The notes under the pieces are model-generated. The model did not search any database and was not told the DNA's origin. It worked only from the letters and a program-made list of their open reading frames with translations. This document shows, one piece after another, positions 39,150 to 53,056 of a DNA stretch of 64,000 nt. Within the stretch, counting starts at the first letter, position 1, and the number at the start of each line of letters is the position of its first letter. The stretch is from Hippophae tibetana (Eukaryota > Streptophyta > Magnoliopsida > Rosales > Elaeagnaceae). The translations under genes were made by a program, and so were the position numbers. The DNA lies in contig JAZDXN010000030.1 of NCBI GenBank assembly GCA_037013495.1, forward strand, positions 1,240,001 through 1,304,000. Reading direction: 5' to 3'.

Positions 39150-40690
39150 TTTAATGTAATTTTCTCTACCAAATGTCTTATTTTGTTTTGCAAAAATTAA
39201 AATATGTTAAAGTTATATAAAATAAATAAACTCACTTTTAGTATTTTATAATAAATGTATTAAAAATGTTATAAATAAATAAATAATACATAAATTTGTT
39301 CCTTTATTTGAAATAAATCATATTATATAAAATCACATATAAGTAGATATTATAAATATATATATTAGATTGAATGAAATCATTATTTACCAATTAAAAA
39401 AAGCTATTAGTCATTGAAATATCATACATTCCACAAGTATCTTAAAAGTAGGAGAAATTAGAAAACCAAGATTAAGAGACAAGAGGATTACCCTTTGTAG
39501 TGTCGTTACCCTAGACATGATCGTGCAATATCCAACAAAATTATGCACGTAATTGTTAAACTTATACAAATAAGAGTAGATTATAATTTATACATACGTA
39601 ATTTTGGTATCATATTATGAGCTAATAAATATTTTACATATTTTGTTAATATTTCTTTGAAGTCTTACTTTTATAATTAGGAATATGTCTAACAATTCTA
39701 CAAACATAAATACGGATTCCCAAAATTCATAAATTATCTCGATACAAATATTCCTCGTTTGCATGCGAACATTCAAATAATAAATTTGTATTGTATATAA
39801 GATCTCCAAATATAACTATATTATCTTCTACAAGTTCAGTATGAAGTGTTAACATTATTCTCCCTACAAACAGCTTCCATATATAGGTTAATATAACTGA
39901 AAATCATTTATTTTTGCCAACTAATTCAGAGTAAAATAAATTGGTTTAATGTAATTTTCTCTACCAAATGTCTTATTTTGTTTTGCAAAAATGAAAATAC
40001 GTTAAAGTTATATAAAATAAATAAACTCACTTTTACTATTTTATAATAAATGTATTAAAAATGTTATAAATAAATAAATAATACATAATTTTTTTCTTTT
40101 ATTTGAAATAAATCATATTAAATAAAATCACATATAAGTAGATACTATAAATATATATATTAGATTGAATGAAATCATTATTTACCAATTAAAAAAAGCT
40201 ATTAGTGGTTGAAATATCATACATTCCACATGTATCTTAAAAGTAGGAGAAATTGGAAAACCAAGATTAAGAGACAAGGGGATTACCCTTTGAGGTGTCG
40301 ATACCCTAGACATGATCGTGCAATTTTCAACAAAATTATGCACGTAATTGTTAAACTTATACAAATAACAGTAGATTATAATTTATACATACGTAATTTT
40401 GGTATCATATTATGAGCTAATAAATATTTTACATATTTTGTTAATATTTCTTTGAAATCTTACTTTTATAATTAGGAATATGTCTAACAATTCGACAAAC
40501 ATAAATACGGATTCCCAAAATTCATAAATTATCTTGATAGAAAAATTCCACGTTTGCATGCAAACATTCAAACAATAAATTTGTATTGTATATAAGATCT
40601 CCAAATATAACTATATTATCTTCGACAAGTTCAATATGAAGTGTTACCATTGTTTTCCCTACAAACAGCTTCTATATATAGGTTAATATA
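39150..40690. repeat. 2-monomer higher-order repeat (1590 bp), copy 2
   Basis: Second copy of the 37560-39149 pair, with private changes attatataaaatc near 39325 and acaaatattcc near 39746. It is also the first part of the 9-monomer unit described next, so the two levels of repetition overlap. Confidence 0.86.
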
Positions 40691-40976
40691 ACTGAAAATC
40701 ATTTTTTTTGCCAACTAATTCAGAGTAAAAAAAAATTGGTTTAATGTATTTTTCTCTACCAAATGTCTTATTTTGTTTTGCAAAAATAAAAATATGTTAA
40801 AGTTTTATAAAATAAATAAACTCACTTTTACTATTTTATAATAAATGTATTAAAAATGTTATAAATAAATAAATAATACATAAAGTGTTTCCTTTATGTG
40901 AAATAAATCATATTAAATAAAATAATATATAAGTAGATACTATAAATATATGTATTAGATTGAATGAAATCATTAT

Positions 40977-43900
40977 TTACCAATTAAAAAAAGCTATTAG
41001 TCGTCGAAATATCATACATTCCACATGTATCTTAAAAGTAGGCGAAATTGGAAAACCAAGATTAAGAGACAAGAGGATTACCCTTTGTGGTGTCGATACC
41101 CTAGACATGATCGTGCAATATCCAACAAAATTATGCACGTAATTGTTAAAATTATACAAATAAGAGTAGATTATAATTTATACATACGTAATTTTGGTAT
41201 CATATTATGAGCTAATAAATATTTTACATATTTTGTTAATATTTCTTTGAAGTCTTACTTTTATAATTAGGAATATGTCTAACAATTCTACAAACATAAA
41301 TACGGATTGCCAAAATTCATAAATTATCTCGATACAAAAATTCCTCATTTGCATGCGAACATTCAAACAATAAATTTGTATTGTATATAAGATCTCCAAA
41401 TATAACTATATTATCTTCTACAAGTTCAGTATGATGGTTTACCATTATTCTCCCTACAAACAGCTTCTATATATAGGCTAATATAACTGAAAATCATTTT
41501 TTTGCCAACTAATTCAGAGTAAAATAAATTGGTTTAATGTAATTTTCTCTACCAATTGTCTTATTTTGTTTTGCAAAAATTAGATTATGTTAAAGTTATA
41601 TAAAATAAATAAACTCACTTTTACTATTTTATAATAAATGTATTATAAATTTTATAAAATAAATAAATAATACATAAATTTTTTCCTTTATTTGAAATAA
41701 ATCATATTAAATAAAATCATATATAAGTAGATACTATAAATATATATATTAGATTGAATGAAATGATTATTTACCAATTAAAAAAAGCTATTAGTGGTTG
41801 AAATATCATACATTCCACATGTATCTTAAAAGTAGGAGAAATTGGACAACCAAGATTAAGAGACATGGGGTTTACCCTTTGTGGTGTCGATACCCTAGAC
41901 ATGATCGTGCAATATCCAACAAAATTATGCACGTAATTGTTAAAATTATACAAATAAGAGTAGATTATAATTTATACATACGTAATTTTGGTATCATAAT
42001 ATGAGCTAATAAATATTTTACATATTTTGTTAATATTTCTTTGAAATCTTACTTTTATAATTAGGAATATGTCTAACAATTCTACAAACATAAATACGGA
42101 TTCCCAAAATTCATAAATTATCTTGATAGAAAAATTCCACGTTTGCATGCAAACATTCAAACAATAAATTTGTATTGTATATAAGATCTCCAAATATAAC
42201 TATATTATCTTCGACAAGTTCAATATGAAGTGTTACCATTGTTTTCCCTACAAACAGCTTCTATATATAGGTTAATATAACTGAAAATCATTTTTTTTGC
42301 CAACTAATTCAGAGTAAAAAAAAATTGGTTTAATGTAATTTTCTCTACCAAAAGTCTTATTTTGTTTTGCAAAAATAAAAATACGTTAAAGTTATATAAA
42401 ATAAATAAACTCAATTTTACTATTTTATAATAAATGTATTAAAAATGTTATAAATAAATAAATAATACATAAATTTTTTCCTTTATTTGAAATAAATCAT
42501 ATTAAATAAAATCATATATAAGTAGATACTATAAATATATATATTAGATTGAATGAAATGATTATTTACCAATTAAAAAAAAGCTATTAGTGGTTGAAAT
42601 ATCATACATTCCACATGTATCTTAAAAGCAGGAGAAATTGGAAAACCAAGATTAAGAGACATGGGGATTACCCTTTGTGGTGTCGATACCCTAGACATGA
42701 TCGTGCAATATCCAACAAAATTATGCACGTAATTGTTAAACTTATACAAATAAGAGTAGATTATAATTTATACATACGTAATTTTGGTATCTTATTATGA
42801 CCAAATAAATATTTTACATATTTTGTTAATATTTCTTTGAAGTCTTACTTTTATAATTAGGAATATGTCTAACAATTCAACAAACATAAATACGGATTGC
42901 CAAAATTCATAAATTATCTAGATACAAAAATTCCTCGTTTGCATGCAAACATTCAAACAATAAATTTGTATTGTATATAAGATCTCCAAATATAACTATA
43001 TTATCTTCTACAAGTTCAGTATGATGGTTTACCATTATTCTCCCTACAAACAGCTTCTATATATAGGCTAATATAACTGAAAATCATTTTTTTGCCAACT
43101 AATTCAGAGTAAAATAAATTGGTTTAATGTAATTTTCTCTACCAATTGTCTTATTTTGTTTTGCAAAAATTAGAATATGTTAAAGTTATATAAAATAAAT
43201 AAACTCACTTTTACTATTTTATAATAAATGTATTAAAAATGTTATAAATAAATAAATAATACATAAATTTATTCCTTTATGTCAAATAAATCATATTAAA
43301 TAAAATCATATATAAATAGCTACTATAAATATATATATTAGATTCAATGAAATCATTATTTACCAATTAAAAAAAGCTATTAGTGGTTGAAATTTCATAC
43401 ATTCCACATGTATCTTAAAAGTAGGAGAAATTGGACAACCAAGATTAAGAGACAGGGGGATTACCCTTTGTGGTGTCGATACCCTAGACATGATCGTGCA
43501 ATTTTCAACAAAATTATGCACGTAATTGTTAAACTTATACAAATAACAGTAGATTATAATTTATACATACGTAATTTTGGTATCATAATATGAGCTAATA
43601 AATATTTTACATATTTTGTTAATATTTCTTTGAAATCTTACTTTTATAATTAGGAATATGTCTAACAATTCTACAAACATAAATACGGATTCCCAAAATT
43701 CATAAATTATCTTGATAGAAAAATTCCACGTTTGCATGCAAACATTCAAACAATAAATTTGTATTGTATATAAGATCTCCAAATATAACTATATTATCTT
43801 CGACAAGTTCAATATGAGGTGTTACCATTGTTTTCCCTACAAACAGCTTCTATATATAGGTTAATATAACTGAAAATCATTTTTTTTGCCAACTAATTCA

Positions 43901-45905
43901 GAGTAAAAAAAAATTGGTTTAATGTAATTTTCTCTACCAAATGTCTTATTTTGTTTTGCAAAAATAAAAATATGTTAAAGTTTTATAAAATAAATAAACT
44001 CACTTTTACTATTTTATAATAAATGTATTAAAAATGTTATAAATAAATAAATAATACATAAAGTGTTTCCTTTATGTGAAATAAATCATATTAAATAAAA
44101 TAATATATAAGTAGATACTATAAATATATGTATTAGATTGAATGAAATCATTATTTACCAATTAAAAAAAGCTATTAGTCGTCGAAATATCATACATTCC
44201 ACATGTATCTTAAAAGTAGGCGAAATTGGAAAACCAAGATTAAGAGACAAGAGGATTACCCTTTGTGGTGTCGATACCCTAGACATGATCGTGCAATATC
44301 CAACAAAATTATGCACGTAATTGTTAAAATTATACAAATAAGAGTAGATTATAATTTATACATACGTAATTTTGGTATCATATTATGAGCTAATAAATAT
44401 TTTACATATTTTGTTAATATTTCTTTGAAGTCTTACTTTTATAATTAAGAATATGTCTAACAATTCTACAAACATAAATACGGATTGCCAAAATTCATAA
44501 ATTATCTCGATACAAAAATTCCTCGTTTGCATGCGAACATTCAAACAATAAATTTGTATTGTATATAAGATCTCCAAATATAACTATATTATCTTCTACA
44601 AGTTCAGTATGATGGTTTACCATTATTCTCCCTACAAACAGCTTCTATATATAGGCTAATATAACTGAAAATCATTTTTTTGCAAACTAATTCAGAGTAA
44701 AATAAATTGGTTTAATGTAATTTTCTCTACCAATTGTCTTATTTTGTTTTGCAAAAATTAGAATATGTTAAAGTTATATAAAATAAATAAACTCACTTTT
44801 ACTATTTTATAATAAATGTATTATAAATTTTATAAAATAAATAAATAATACATAAATTTTTTCCTTTATTTGAAATAAATCATATTAAATAAAATCATAT
44901 ATAAGTAGATACTATAAATATATATATTAGATTGAATGAAATGATTATTTACCAATTAAAAAAAGCTATTAGTGGTTGAAATATCATACATTCCACATGT
45001 ATCTTAAAAGTAGGAGAAATTGGACAACCAAGATTAAGAGACATGGGGTTTACCCTTTGTGGTGTCGATACCCTAGACATGATCGTGCAATATCCAACAA
45101 AATTATGCACGTAATTGTTAAAATTATACAAATAAGAGTAGATTATAATTTATACATACATAATTTTGGTATCATATTATGAGCTAATAAATATTTTACA
45201 TATTTTGTTAATATTTCTTTGAAGTCTTACTTTTATAAATAGGAATATGTCTAACAATTCTACAAACATAAATACGGATTGCCAAAATTTATAAATTATC
45301 TAGATACAAAAATTCCTCGTTTGCATGCGAACATTCAAATAATAAATTTGTATTGTATATAAGATCTCCAAATATAACTATATTATCTTCTACAAGCTCA
45401 GTATGAAATGTTACCATTATTCTCCCTACAAACAGCTTCTATATGTAGGTTAATATAACTGAAAATCATTTTTTTTGCCAACTAATTCAGAGTAAAATAA
45501 ATTGGTTTAATATAATTTTCTCTAACAAATGTCTTATTTTTTTTGGCAAAAATTAAAATACGTTAAAGTTATATAAAATAAATAAACTCAATTTTACTAT
45601 TTTATAATAAATGTATTAAAAATGTTATAAATAAATAAATAATACATAAATTTTTTCCTTTATTTGAAATAAATCATATTAAATAAAATCATATATAAGT
45701 AGATACTATAAATATATATATTAGATTGAATGAAATGATTATTTACCAATTAAAAAAAAGCTATTAGTGGTTGAAATATCATACATTCCACATGTATCTT
45801 AAAAGTAGGAGAAATTGGAAAACCAAGATTAAGAGACATGGGGATTACCCTTTGTGGTGTCGATACCCTAGACATGATCGTGCAATATCCAACAAAATTA
45901 TGCAC
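40977..45905. repeat. Nested partial 4-monomer period inside the 9-mer
   Basis: Within the 9-monomer unit, the monomers anchored at 40977, 41771 and 42566 match 44155, 44949 and 45743 at a distance of 3178 bp. The match is incomplete: the monomer at 41771 has a subtype-5 tail from about 41997, while that at 44949 has the junction tail seen at 11071. An older 4-mer duplication followed by local conversion would explain this. Confidence 0.75.
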
Positions 45906-46274
45906 GTAATTGTTAAACTTATACAAATAAGAGTAGATTATAATTTATACATACGTAATTTTGGTATCTTATTATGACCAAATAAATATTTTACATATTT
46001 TGTTAATATTTCTTTGAAGTCTTACTTTTATAATTAGGAATATGTCTAACAATTCAACAAACATAAATACGGATTGCCAAAATTCATAAATTATCTAGAT
46101 ACAAAAATTCCTCGTTTGCATGCAAACATTCAAACAATAAATTTGTATTGTATATAAGATCTCCAAATATAACTATATTATCTTCTACAAGTTCAATATG
46201 AAGTGTTACCATTATTCTCCCTAAAAACAGCTTCTATATATAGGTTAATATAACTGAGAATCATTTTTTTTGCC

Positions 46275-49200
46275 AACTAATTCAGAGTAAAATAAATTGG
46301 TTTAATGTAATTTTCTCTACCAAATGTCTTATTTTGTTTTGCAAAAATTAAAATATGTTAAAGTTATATAAAATAAATAAACTCACTTTTAGTATTTTAT
46401 AATAAATGTATTAAAAATGTTATAAATAAATAAATAATACATAAATTTGTTCCTTTATTTGAAATAAATCATATTAAATAAAATCACATATAAGTAGATA
46501 TTATAAATATATATATTAGATTGAATGAAATCATTATTTACCAATTAAAAAAAGCTATTAGTCATTGAAATATCATACATTCCACAAGTATCTTAAAAGT
46601 AGGAGAAATTAGAAAACCAAGATTAAGAGACAAGAGGATTACCCTTTGTAGTGTCGTTACCCTAGACATGATCGTGCAATATCCAACAAAATTATGCACG
46701 TAATTGTTAAACTTATACAAATAAGAGTAGATTATAATTTATACATACGTAATTTTGGTATCATATTATGAGCTAATAAATATTTTACATATTTTGTTAA
46801 TATTTCTTTGAAGTCTTACTTTTATAATTAGGAATATGTCTAACAATTCTACAAACATAAATACGGATTCCCAAAATTCATAAATTATCTCGATACAAAA
46901 ATTCCTCGTTTGCATGCGAACATTCAAATAATAAATTTGTATTGTATATAAGATCTCCAAATATAACTATATTATCTTCTACAAGTTCAGTATGAAGTGT
47001 TAACATTATTCTCCCTACAAACAGCTTCCATATATAGGTTAATATAACTGAAAATCATTTATTTTTGCCAACTAATTCAGAGTAAAATAAATTGGTTTAA
47101 TGTAATTTTCTCTACCAAATGTCTTATTTTGTTTTGCAAAAATGAAAATACGTTAAAGTTATATAAAATAAATAAACTCACTTTTACTATTTTATAATAA
47201 ATGTATTAAAAATGTTATAAATAAATAAATAATACATAATTTTTTTCTTTTATTTGAAATAAATCATATTAAATAAAATCACATATAAGTAGATACTATA
47301 AATATATATATTAGATTGAATGAAATCATTATTTACCAATTAAAAAAAGCTATTAGTGGTTGAAATATCATACATTCCACATGTATCTTAAAAGTAGGAG
47401 AAATTGGAAAACCAAGATTAAGAGACAAGGGGATTACCCTTTGAGGTGTCGATACCCTAGACATGATCGTGCAATTTTCAACAAAATTATGCACGTAATT
47501 GTTAAACTTATACAAATAACAGTAGATTATAATTTATACATACGTAATTTTGGTATCATATTATGAGCTAATAAATATTTTACATATTTTGTTAATATTT
47601 CTTTGAAATCTTACTTTTATAATTAGGAATATGTCTAACAATTCGACAAACATAAATACGGATTCCCAAAATTCATAAATTATCTTGATAGAAAAATTCC
47701 ACGTTTGCATGCAAACATTCAAACAATAAATTTGTATTGTATATAAGATCTCCAAATATAACTATATTATCTTCGACAAGTTCAATATGAAGTGTTACCA
47801 TTGTTTTCCCTACAAACAGCTTCTATATATAGGTTAATATAACTGAAAATCATTTTTTTTGCCATCTAATTCAGAGTAAAAAAAAATTGGTTTAATGTAA
47901 TTTTCTCTACCAAATGTCTTATTTTGTTTTGCAAAAATAAAAATATGTTAAAGTTTTATAAAATAAATAAACTCACTTTTACTATTTTATAATAAATGTA
48001 TTAAAAATGTTATAAATAAATAAATAATACATAAAGTGTTTCCTTTATGTGAAATAAATCATATTAAATAAAATAATATATAAGTAGATACTATAAATAT
48101 ATGTATTAGATTGAATGAAATCATTATTTACCAATTAAAAAAAGCTATTAGTCGTCGAAATATCATACATTCCACATGTATCTTAAAAGTAGGCGAAATT
48201 GGAAAACCAAGATTAAGAGACAAGAGGATTACCCTTTGTGGTGTCGATACCCTAGACATGATCGTGCAATATCCAACAAAATTATGCACGTAATTGTTAA
48301 AATTATACAAATAAGAGTAGATTATAATTTATACATACGTAATTTTGGTATCATATTATGAGCTAATAAATATTTTACATATTTTGTTAATATTTCTTTG
48401 AAGTCTTACTTTTATAATTAGGAATATGTCTAACAATTCTACAAACATAAATACAGTTTGCCAAAATTCATAAATTATCTCGATACAAAAATTCCTCATT
48501 TGCATGCGAACATTCAAACAATAAATTTGTATTGTATATAAGATCTCCAAATATAACTATATTATCTTCTACAAGTTCAGTATGATGGTTTACCATTATT
48601 CTCCCTACAAACAGCTTCTATATATAGGCTAATATAACTGAAAATCATTTTTTTGCCAACTAATTCAGAGTAAAATAAATTGGTTTAATGTAATTTTCTC
48701 TACCAATTGTCTTATTTTGTTTTGCAAAAATTAGAATATGTTAAAGTTATATAAAATAAATAAACTCACTTTTACTATTTTATAATAAATGTATTATAAA
48801 TTTTATAAAATAAATAAATAATACATAAATTTTTTCCTTTATTTGAAATAAATCATATTAAATAAAATCATATATAAGTAGATACTATAAATATATATAT
48901 TAGATTGAATGAAATGATTATTTACCAATTAAAAAAAGCTATTAGTGGTTGAAATATCATACATTCCACATGTATCTTAAAAGTAGGAGAAATTGGACAA
49001 CCAAGATTAAGAGACATGGGGTTTACCCTTTGTGGTGTCGATACCCTAGACATGATCGTGCAATATCCAACAAAATTATGCACGTAATTGTTAAAATTAT
49101 ACAAATAAGAGTAGATTATAATTTATACATACGTAATTTTGGTATCATAATATGAGCTAATAAATATTTTACATATTTTGTTAATATTTCTTTGAAATCT

Positions 49201-52200
49201 TACTTTTATAATTAGGAATATGTCTAACAATTCTACAAACATAAATACGGATTCCCAAAATTCATAAATTATCTTGATAGAAAAATTCCACGTTTGCATG
49301 CAAACATTCAAACAATAAATTTGTATTGTATATAAGATCTCCAAATATAACTATATTATCTTCGACAAGTTCAATATGAAGTGTTACCATTGTTTTCCCT
49401 ACAAACAGCTTCTATATATAGGTTAATATAACTGAAAATCATTTTTTTTGCCAACTAATTCAGAGTAAAAAAAAATTGGTTTAATGTAATTTTCTCTACC
49501 AAAAGTCTTATTTTGTTTTGCAAAAATAAAAATACGTTAAAGTTATATAAAATAAATAAACTCAATTTTACTATTTTATAATAAATGTATTAAAAATGTT
49601 ATAAATAAATAAATAATACATAAATTTTTTCCTTTATTTGAAATAAATCATATTAAATAAAATCATATATAAGTAGATACTATAAATATATATATTAGAT
49701 TGAATGAAATGATTATTTACCAATTAAAAAAAAGCTATTAGTGGTTGAAATATCATACATTCCACATGTATCTTAAAAGCAGGAGAAATTGGAAAACCAA
49801 GATTAAGAGACATGGGGATTATCCTTTGTGGTGTCGATACCCTAGACATGATCGTGCAATATCCAACAAAATTATGCACGTAATTGTTAAACTTATACAA
49901 ATAAGAGTAGATTATAATTTATACATACGTAATTTTGGTATCTTATTATGACCAAATAAATATTTTACATATTTTGTTAATATTTCTTTGAAGTCTTACT
50001 TTTATAATTAGGAATATGTCTAACAATTCAACAAACATAAATACGGATTGCCAAAATTCATAAATTATCTAGATACAAAAATTCCTCGTTTGCATGCAAA
50101 CATTCAAACAATAAATTTGTATTGTATATAAGATCTCCAAATATAACTATATTATCTTCTACAAGTTCAGTATGATGGTTTACCATTATTCTCCCTACAA
50201 ACAGCTTCTATATATAGGCTAATATAACTGAAAATCCTTTTTTTGCCAACTAATTCAGAGTAAAATAAATTGGTTTAATGTAATTTTCTCTACCAATTGT
50301 CTTATTTTGTTTTGCAAAAATTAGAATATGTTAAAGTTATATAAAATAAATAAACTCACTTTTACTATTTTATAATAAATGTATTAAAAATGTTATAAAT
50401 AAATAAATAATACATAAATTTATTCCTTTATGTCAAATAAATCATATTAAATAAAATCATATATAAATAGCTACTATAAATATATATATTAGATTCAATG
50501 AAATCATTATTTACCAATTAAAAAAAGCTATTAGTGGTTGAAATTTCATACATTCCACATGTATCTTAAAAGTAGGAGAAATTGGACAACCAAGATTAAG
50601 AGACAGGGGGATTACCCTTTGTGGTGTCGATACCCTAGACATGATCGTGCAATTTTCAACAAAATTATGCACGTAATTGTTAAACTTATACAAATAACAG
50701 TAGATTATAATTTATACATACGTAATTTTGGTATCATAATATGAGCTAATAAATATTTTACATATTTTGTTAATATTTCTTTGAAATCTTACTTTTATAA
50801 TTAGGAATATGTCTAACAATTCTACAAACATAAATACGGATTCCCAAAATTCATAAATTATCTTGATAGAAAAATTCCACGTTTGCATGCAAACATTCAA
50901 ACAATAAATTTGTATTGTATATAAGATCTCCAAATATAACTATATTATCTTCGACAAGTTCAATATGAAGTGTTACCATTGTTTTCCCTACAAACAGCTT
51001 CTATATATAGGTTAATATAACTGAAAATCATTTTTTTTGCCAACTAATTCAGAGTAAAAAAAAATTGGTTTAATGTAATTTTCTCTACCAAATGTCTTAT
51101 TTTGTTTTGCAAAAATAAAAATATGTTAAAGTTTTATAAAATAAATAAACTCACTTTTACTATTTTATAATAAATGTATTAAAAATGTTATAAATAAATA
51201 AATAATACATAAAGTGTTTCCTTTATGTGAAATAAATCATATTAAATAAAATAATATATAAGTAGATACTATAAATATATGTATTAGATTGAATGAAATC
51301 ATTATTTACCAATTAAAAAAAGCTATTAGTCGTCGAAATATCATACATTCCACATGTATCTTAAAAGTAGGCGAAATTGGAAAACCAAGATTAAGAGACA
51401 AGAGGATTACCCTTTGTGGTGTCGATACCCTAGACATGATCGTGCAATATCCAACAAAATTTTGCACGTAATTGTTAAAATTATACAAATAAGAGTAGAT
51501 TATAATTTATACATACGTAATTTTGGTATCATATTATGAGCTAATAAATATTTTACATATTTTGTTAATATTTCTTTGAAGTCTTACTTTTATAATTAAG
51601 AATATGTCTAACAATTCTACAAACATAAATACGGATTGCCAAAATTCATAAATTATCTCGATACAAAAATTCCTCGTTTGCATGCGAACATTCAAACAAT
51701 AAATTTGTATTGTATATAAGATCTCCAAATATAACTATATTATCTTCTACAAGTTCAGTATGATGGTTTACCATTATTCTCCCTACAAACAGCTTCTATA
51801 TATAGGCTAATATAACTGAAAATCATTTTTTTGCAAACTAATTCAGAGTAAAATAAATTGGTTTAATGTAATTTTCTCTACCAATTGTCTTATTTTGTTT
51901 TGCAAAAATTAGAATATGTTAAAGTTATATAAAATAAATAAACTCACTTTTACTATTTTATAATAAATGTATTATAAATTTTATAAAATAAATAAATAAT
52001 ACATAAATTTTTTCCTTTATTTGAAATAAATCATATTAAATAAAATCATATATAAGTAGATACTATAAATATATATATTAGATTGAATGAAATGATTATT
52101 TACCAATTAAAAAAAGCTATTAGTGGTTGAAATATCATACATTCCACATGTATCTTAAAAGTAGGAGAAATTGGACAACCAAGATTAAGAGACATGGGGT

Positions 52201-53056
52201 TTACCCTTTGTGGTGTCGATACCCTAGACATGATCGTGCAATATCCAACAAAATTATGCACGTAATTGTTAAAATTATACAAATAAGAGTAGATTATAAT
52301 TTATACATACATAATTTTGGTATCATATTATGAGCTAATAAATATTTTACATATTTTGTTAATATTTCTTTGAAGTCTTACTTTTATAAATAGGAATATG
52401 TCTAACAATTCTACAAACATAAATACGGATTGCCAAAATTCATAAATTATCTAGATACAAAAATTCCTCGTTTGCATGCGAACATTCAAATAATAAATTT
52501 GTATTGTATATAAGATCTCCAAATATAACTATATTATCTTCTACAAGCTCAGTATGAAATGTTACCATTATTCTCCCTACAAACAGCTTCTATATGTAGG
52601 TTAATATAACTGAAAATCATTTTTTTTGCCAACTAATTCAGAGTAAAATAAATTGGTTTAATATAATTTTCTCTACCAAATGTCTTATTTTTTTTGGCAA
52701 AAATTAAAATACGTTAAAGTAATATAAAATAAATAAACTCAATTTTACTATTTTATAATAAATGTATTAAAAATGTTATAAATAAATAAATAATACATAA
52801 ATTTTTTCCTTTATTTGAAATAAATCATATTAAATAAAATCATATATAAGTAGATACTATAAATATATATATTAGATTGAATGAAATGATTATTTACCAA
52901 TTAAAAAAAAGCTATTAGTGGTTGAAATATCATACATTCCACATGTATCTTAAAAGCAGGAGAAATTGGAAAACCAAGATTAAGAGACATGGGGATTACC
53001 CTTTGTGGTGTCGATACCCTAGACATGATCGTGCAATATCCAACAAAATTATGCAC
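46275..53056. repeat. 9-monomer higher-order repeat (7151 bp period), copy 2
   Basis: Second copy of 39124-45905. Differences found by eye are few: ccatctaatt near 47863, atacagtttgcc near 48451, attatcctttg near 49819, aaaatcctttt near 50234, aaaattttgcacg near 51466 and agtaatataaa near 52719. It ends within the monomer anchored at 52894, where aattggtaaaatta replaces aattgttaaactta. Confidence 0.9.

Larger units (their letters stand above)
39124..45905. repeat. 9-monomer higher-order repeat (7151 bp period), copy 1
   Basis: Anchors 39387, 40182, 40977, 41771, 42566, 43360, 44155, 44949 and 45743 recur 7151 bp later at 46538 through 52894. The subtype order is gtcattg, 4/5 hybrid, 6, 7 with a subtype-5 tail, the acatggggatt subtype, 5, 6, 7, the acatggggatt subtype. 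Matching is lost between 45905 and 46275, where the sequence instead resembles about 37480-37560 (shared ctaaaaacag). The matched part is therefore about 6.8 kb of the 7.15-kb period. Confidence 0.9.
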
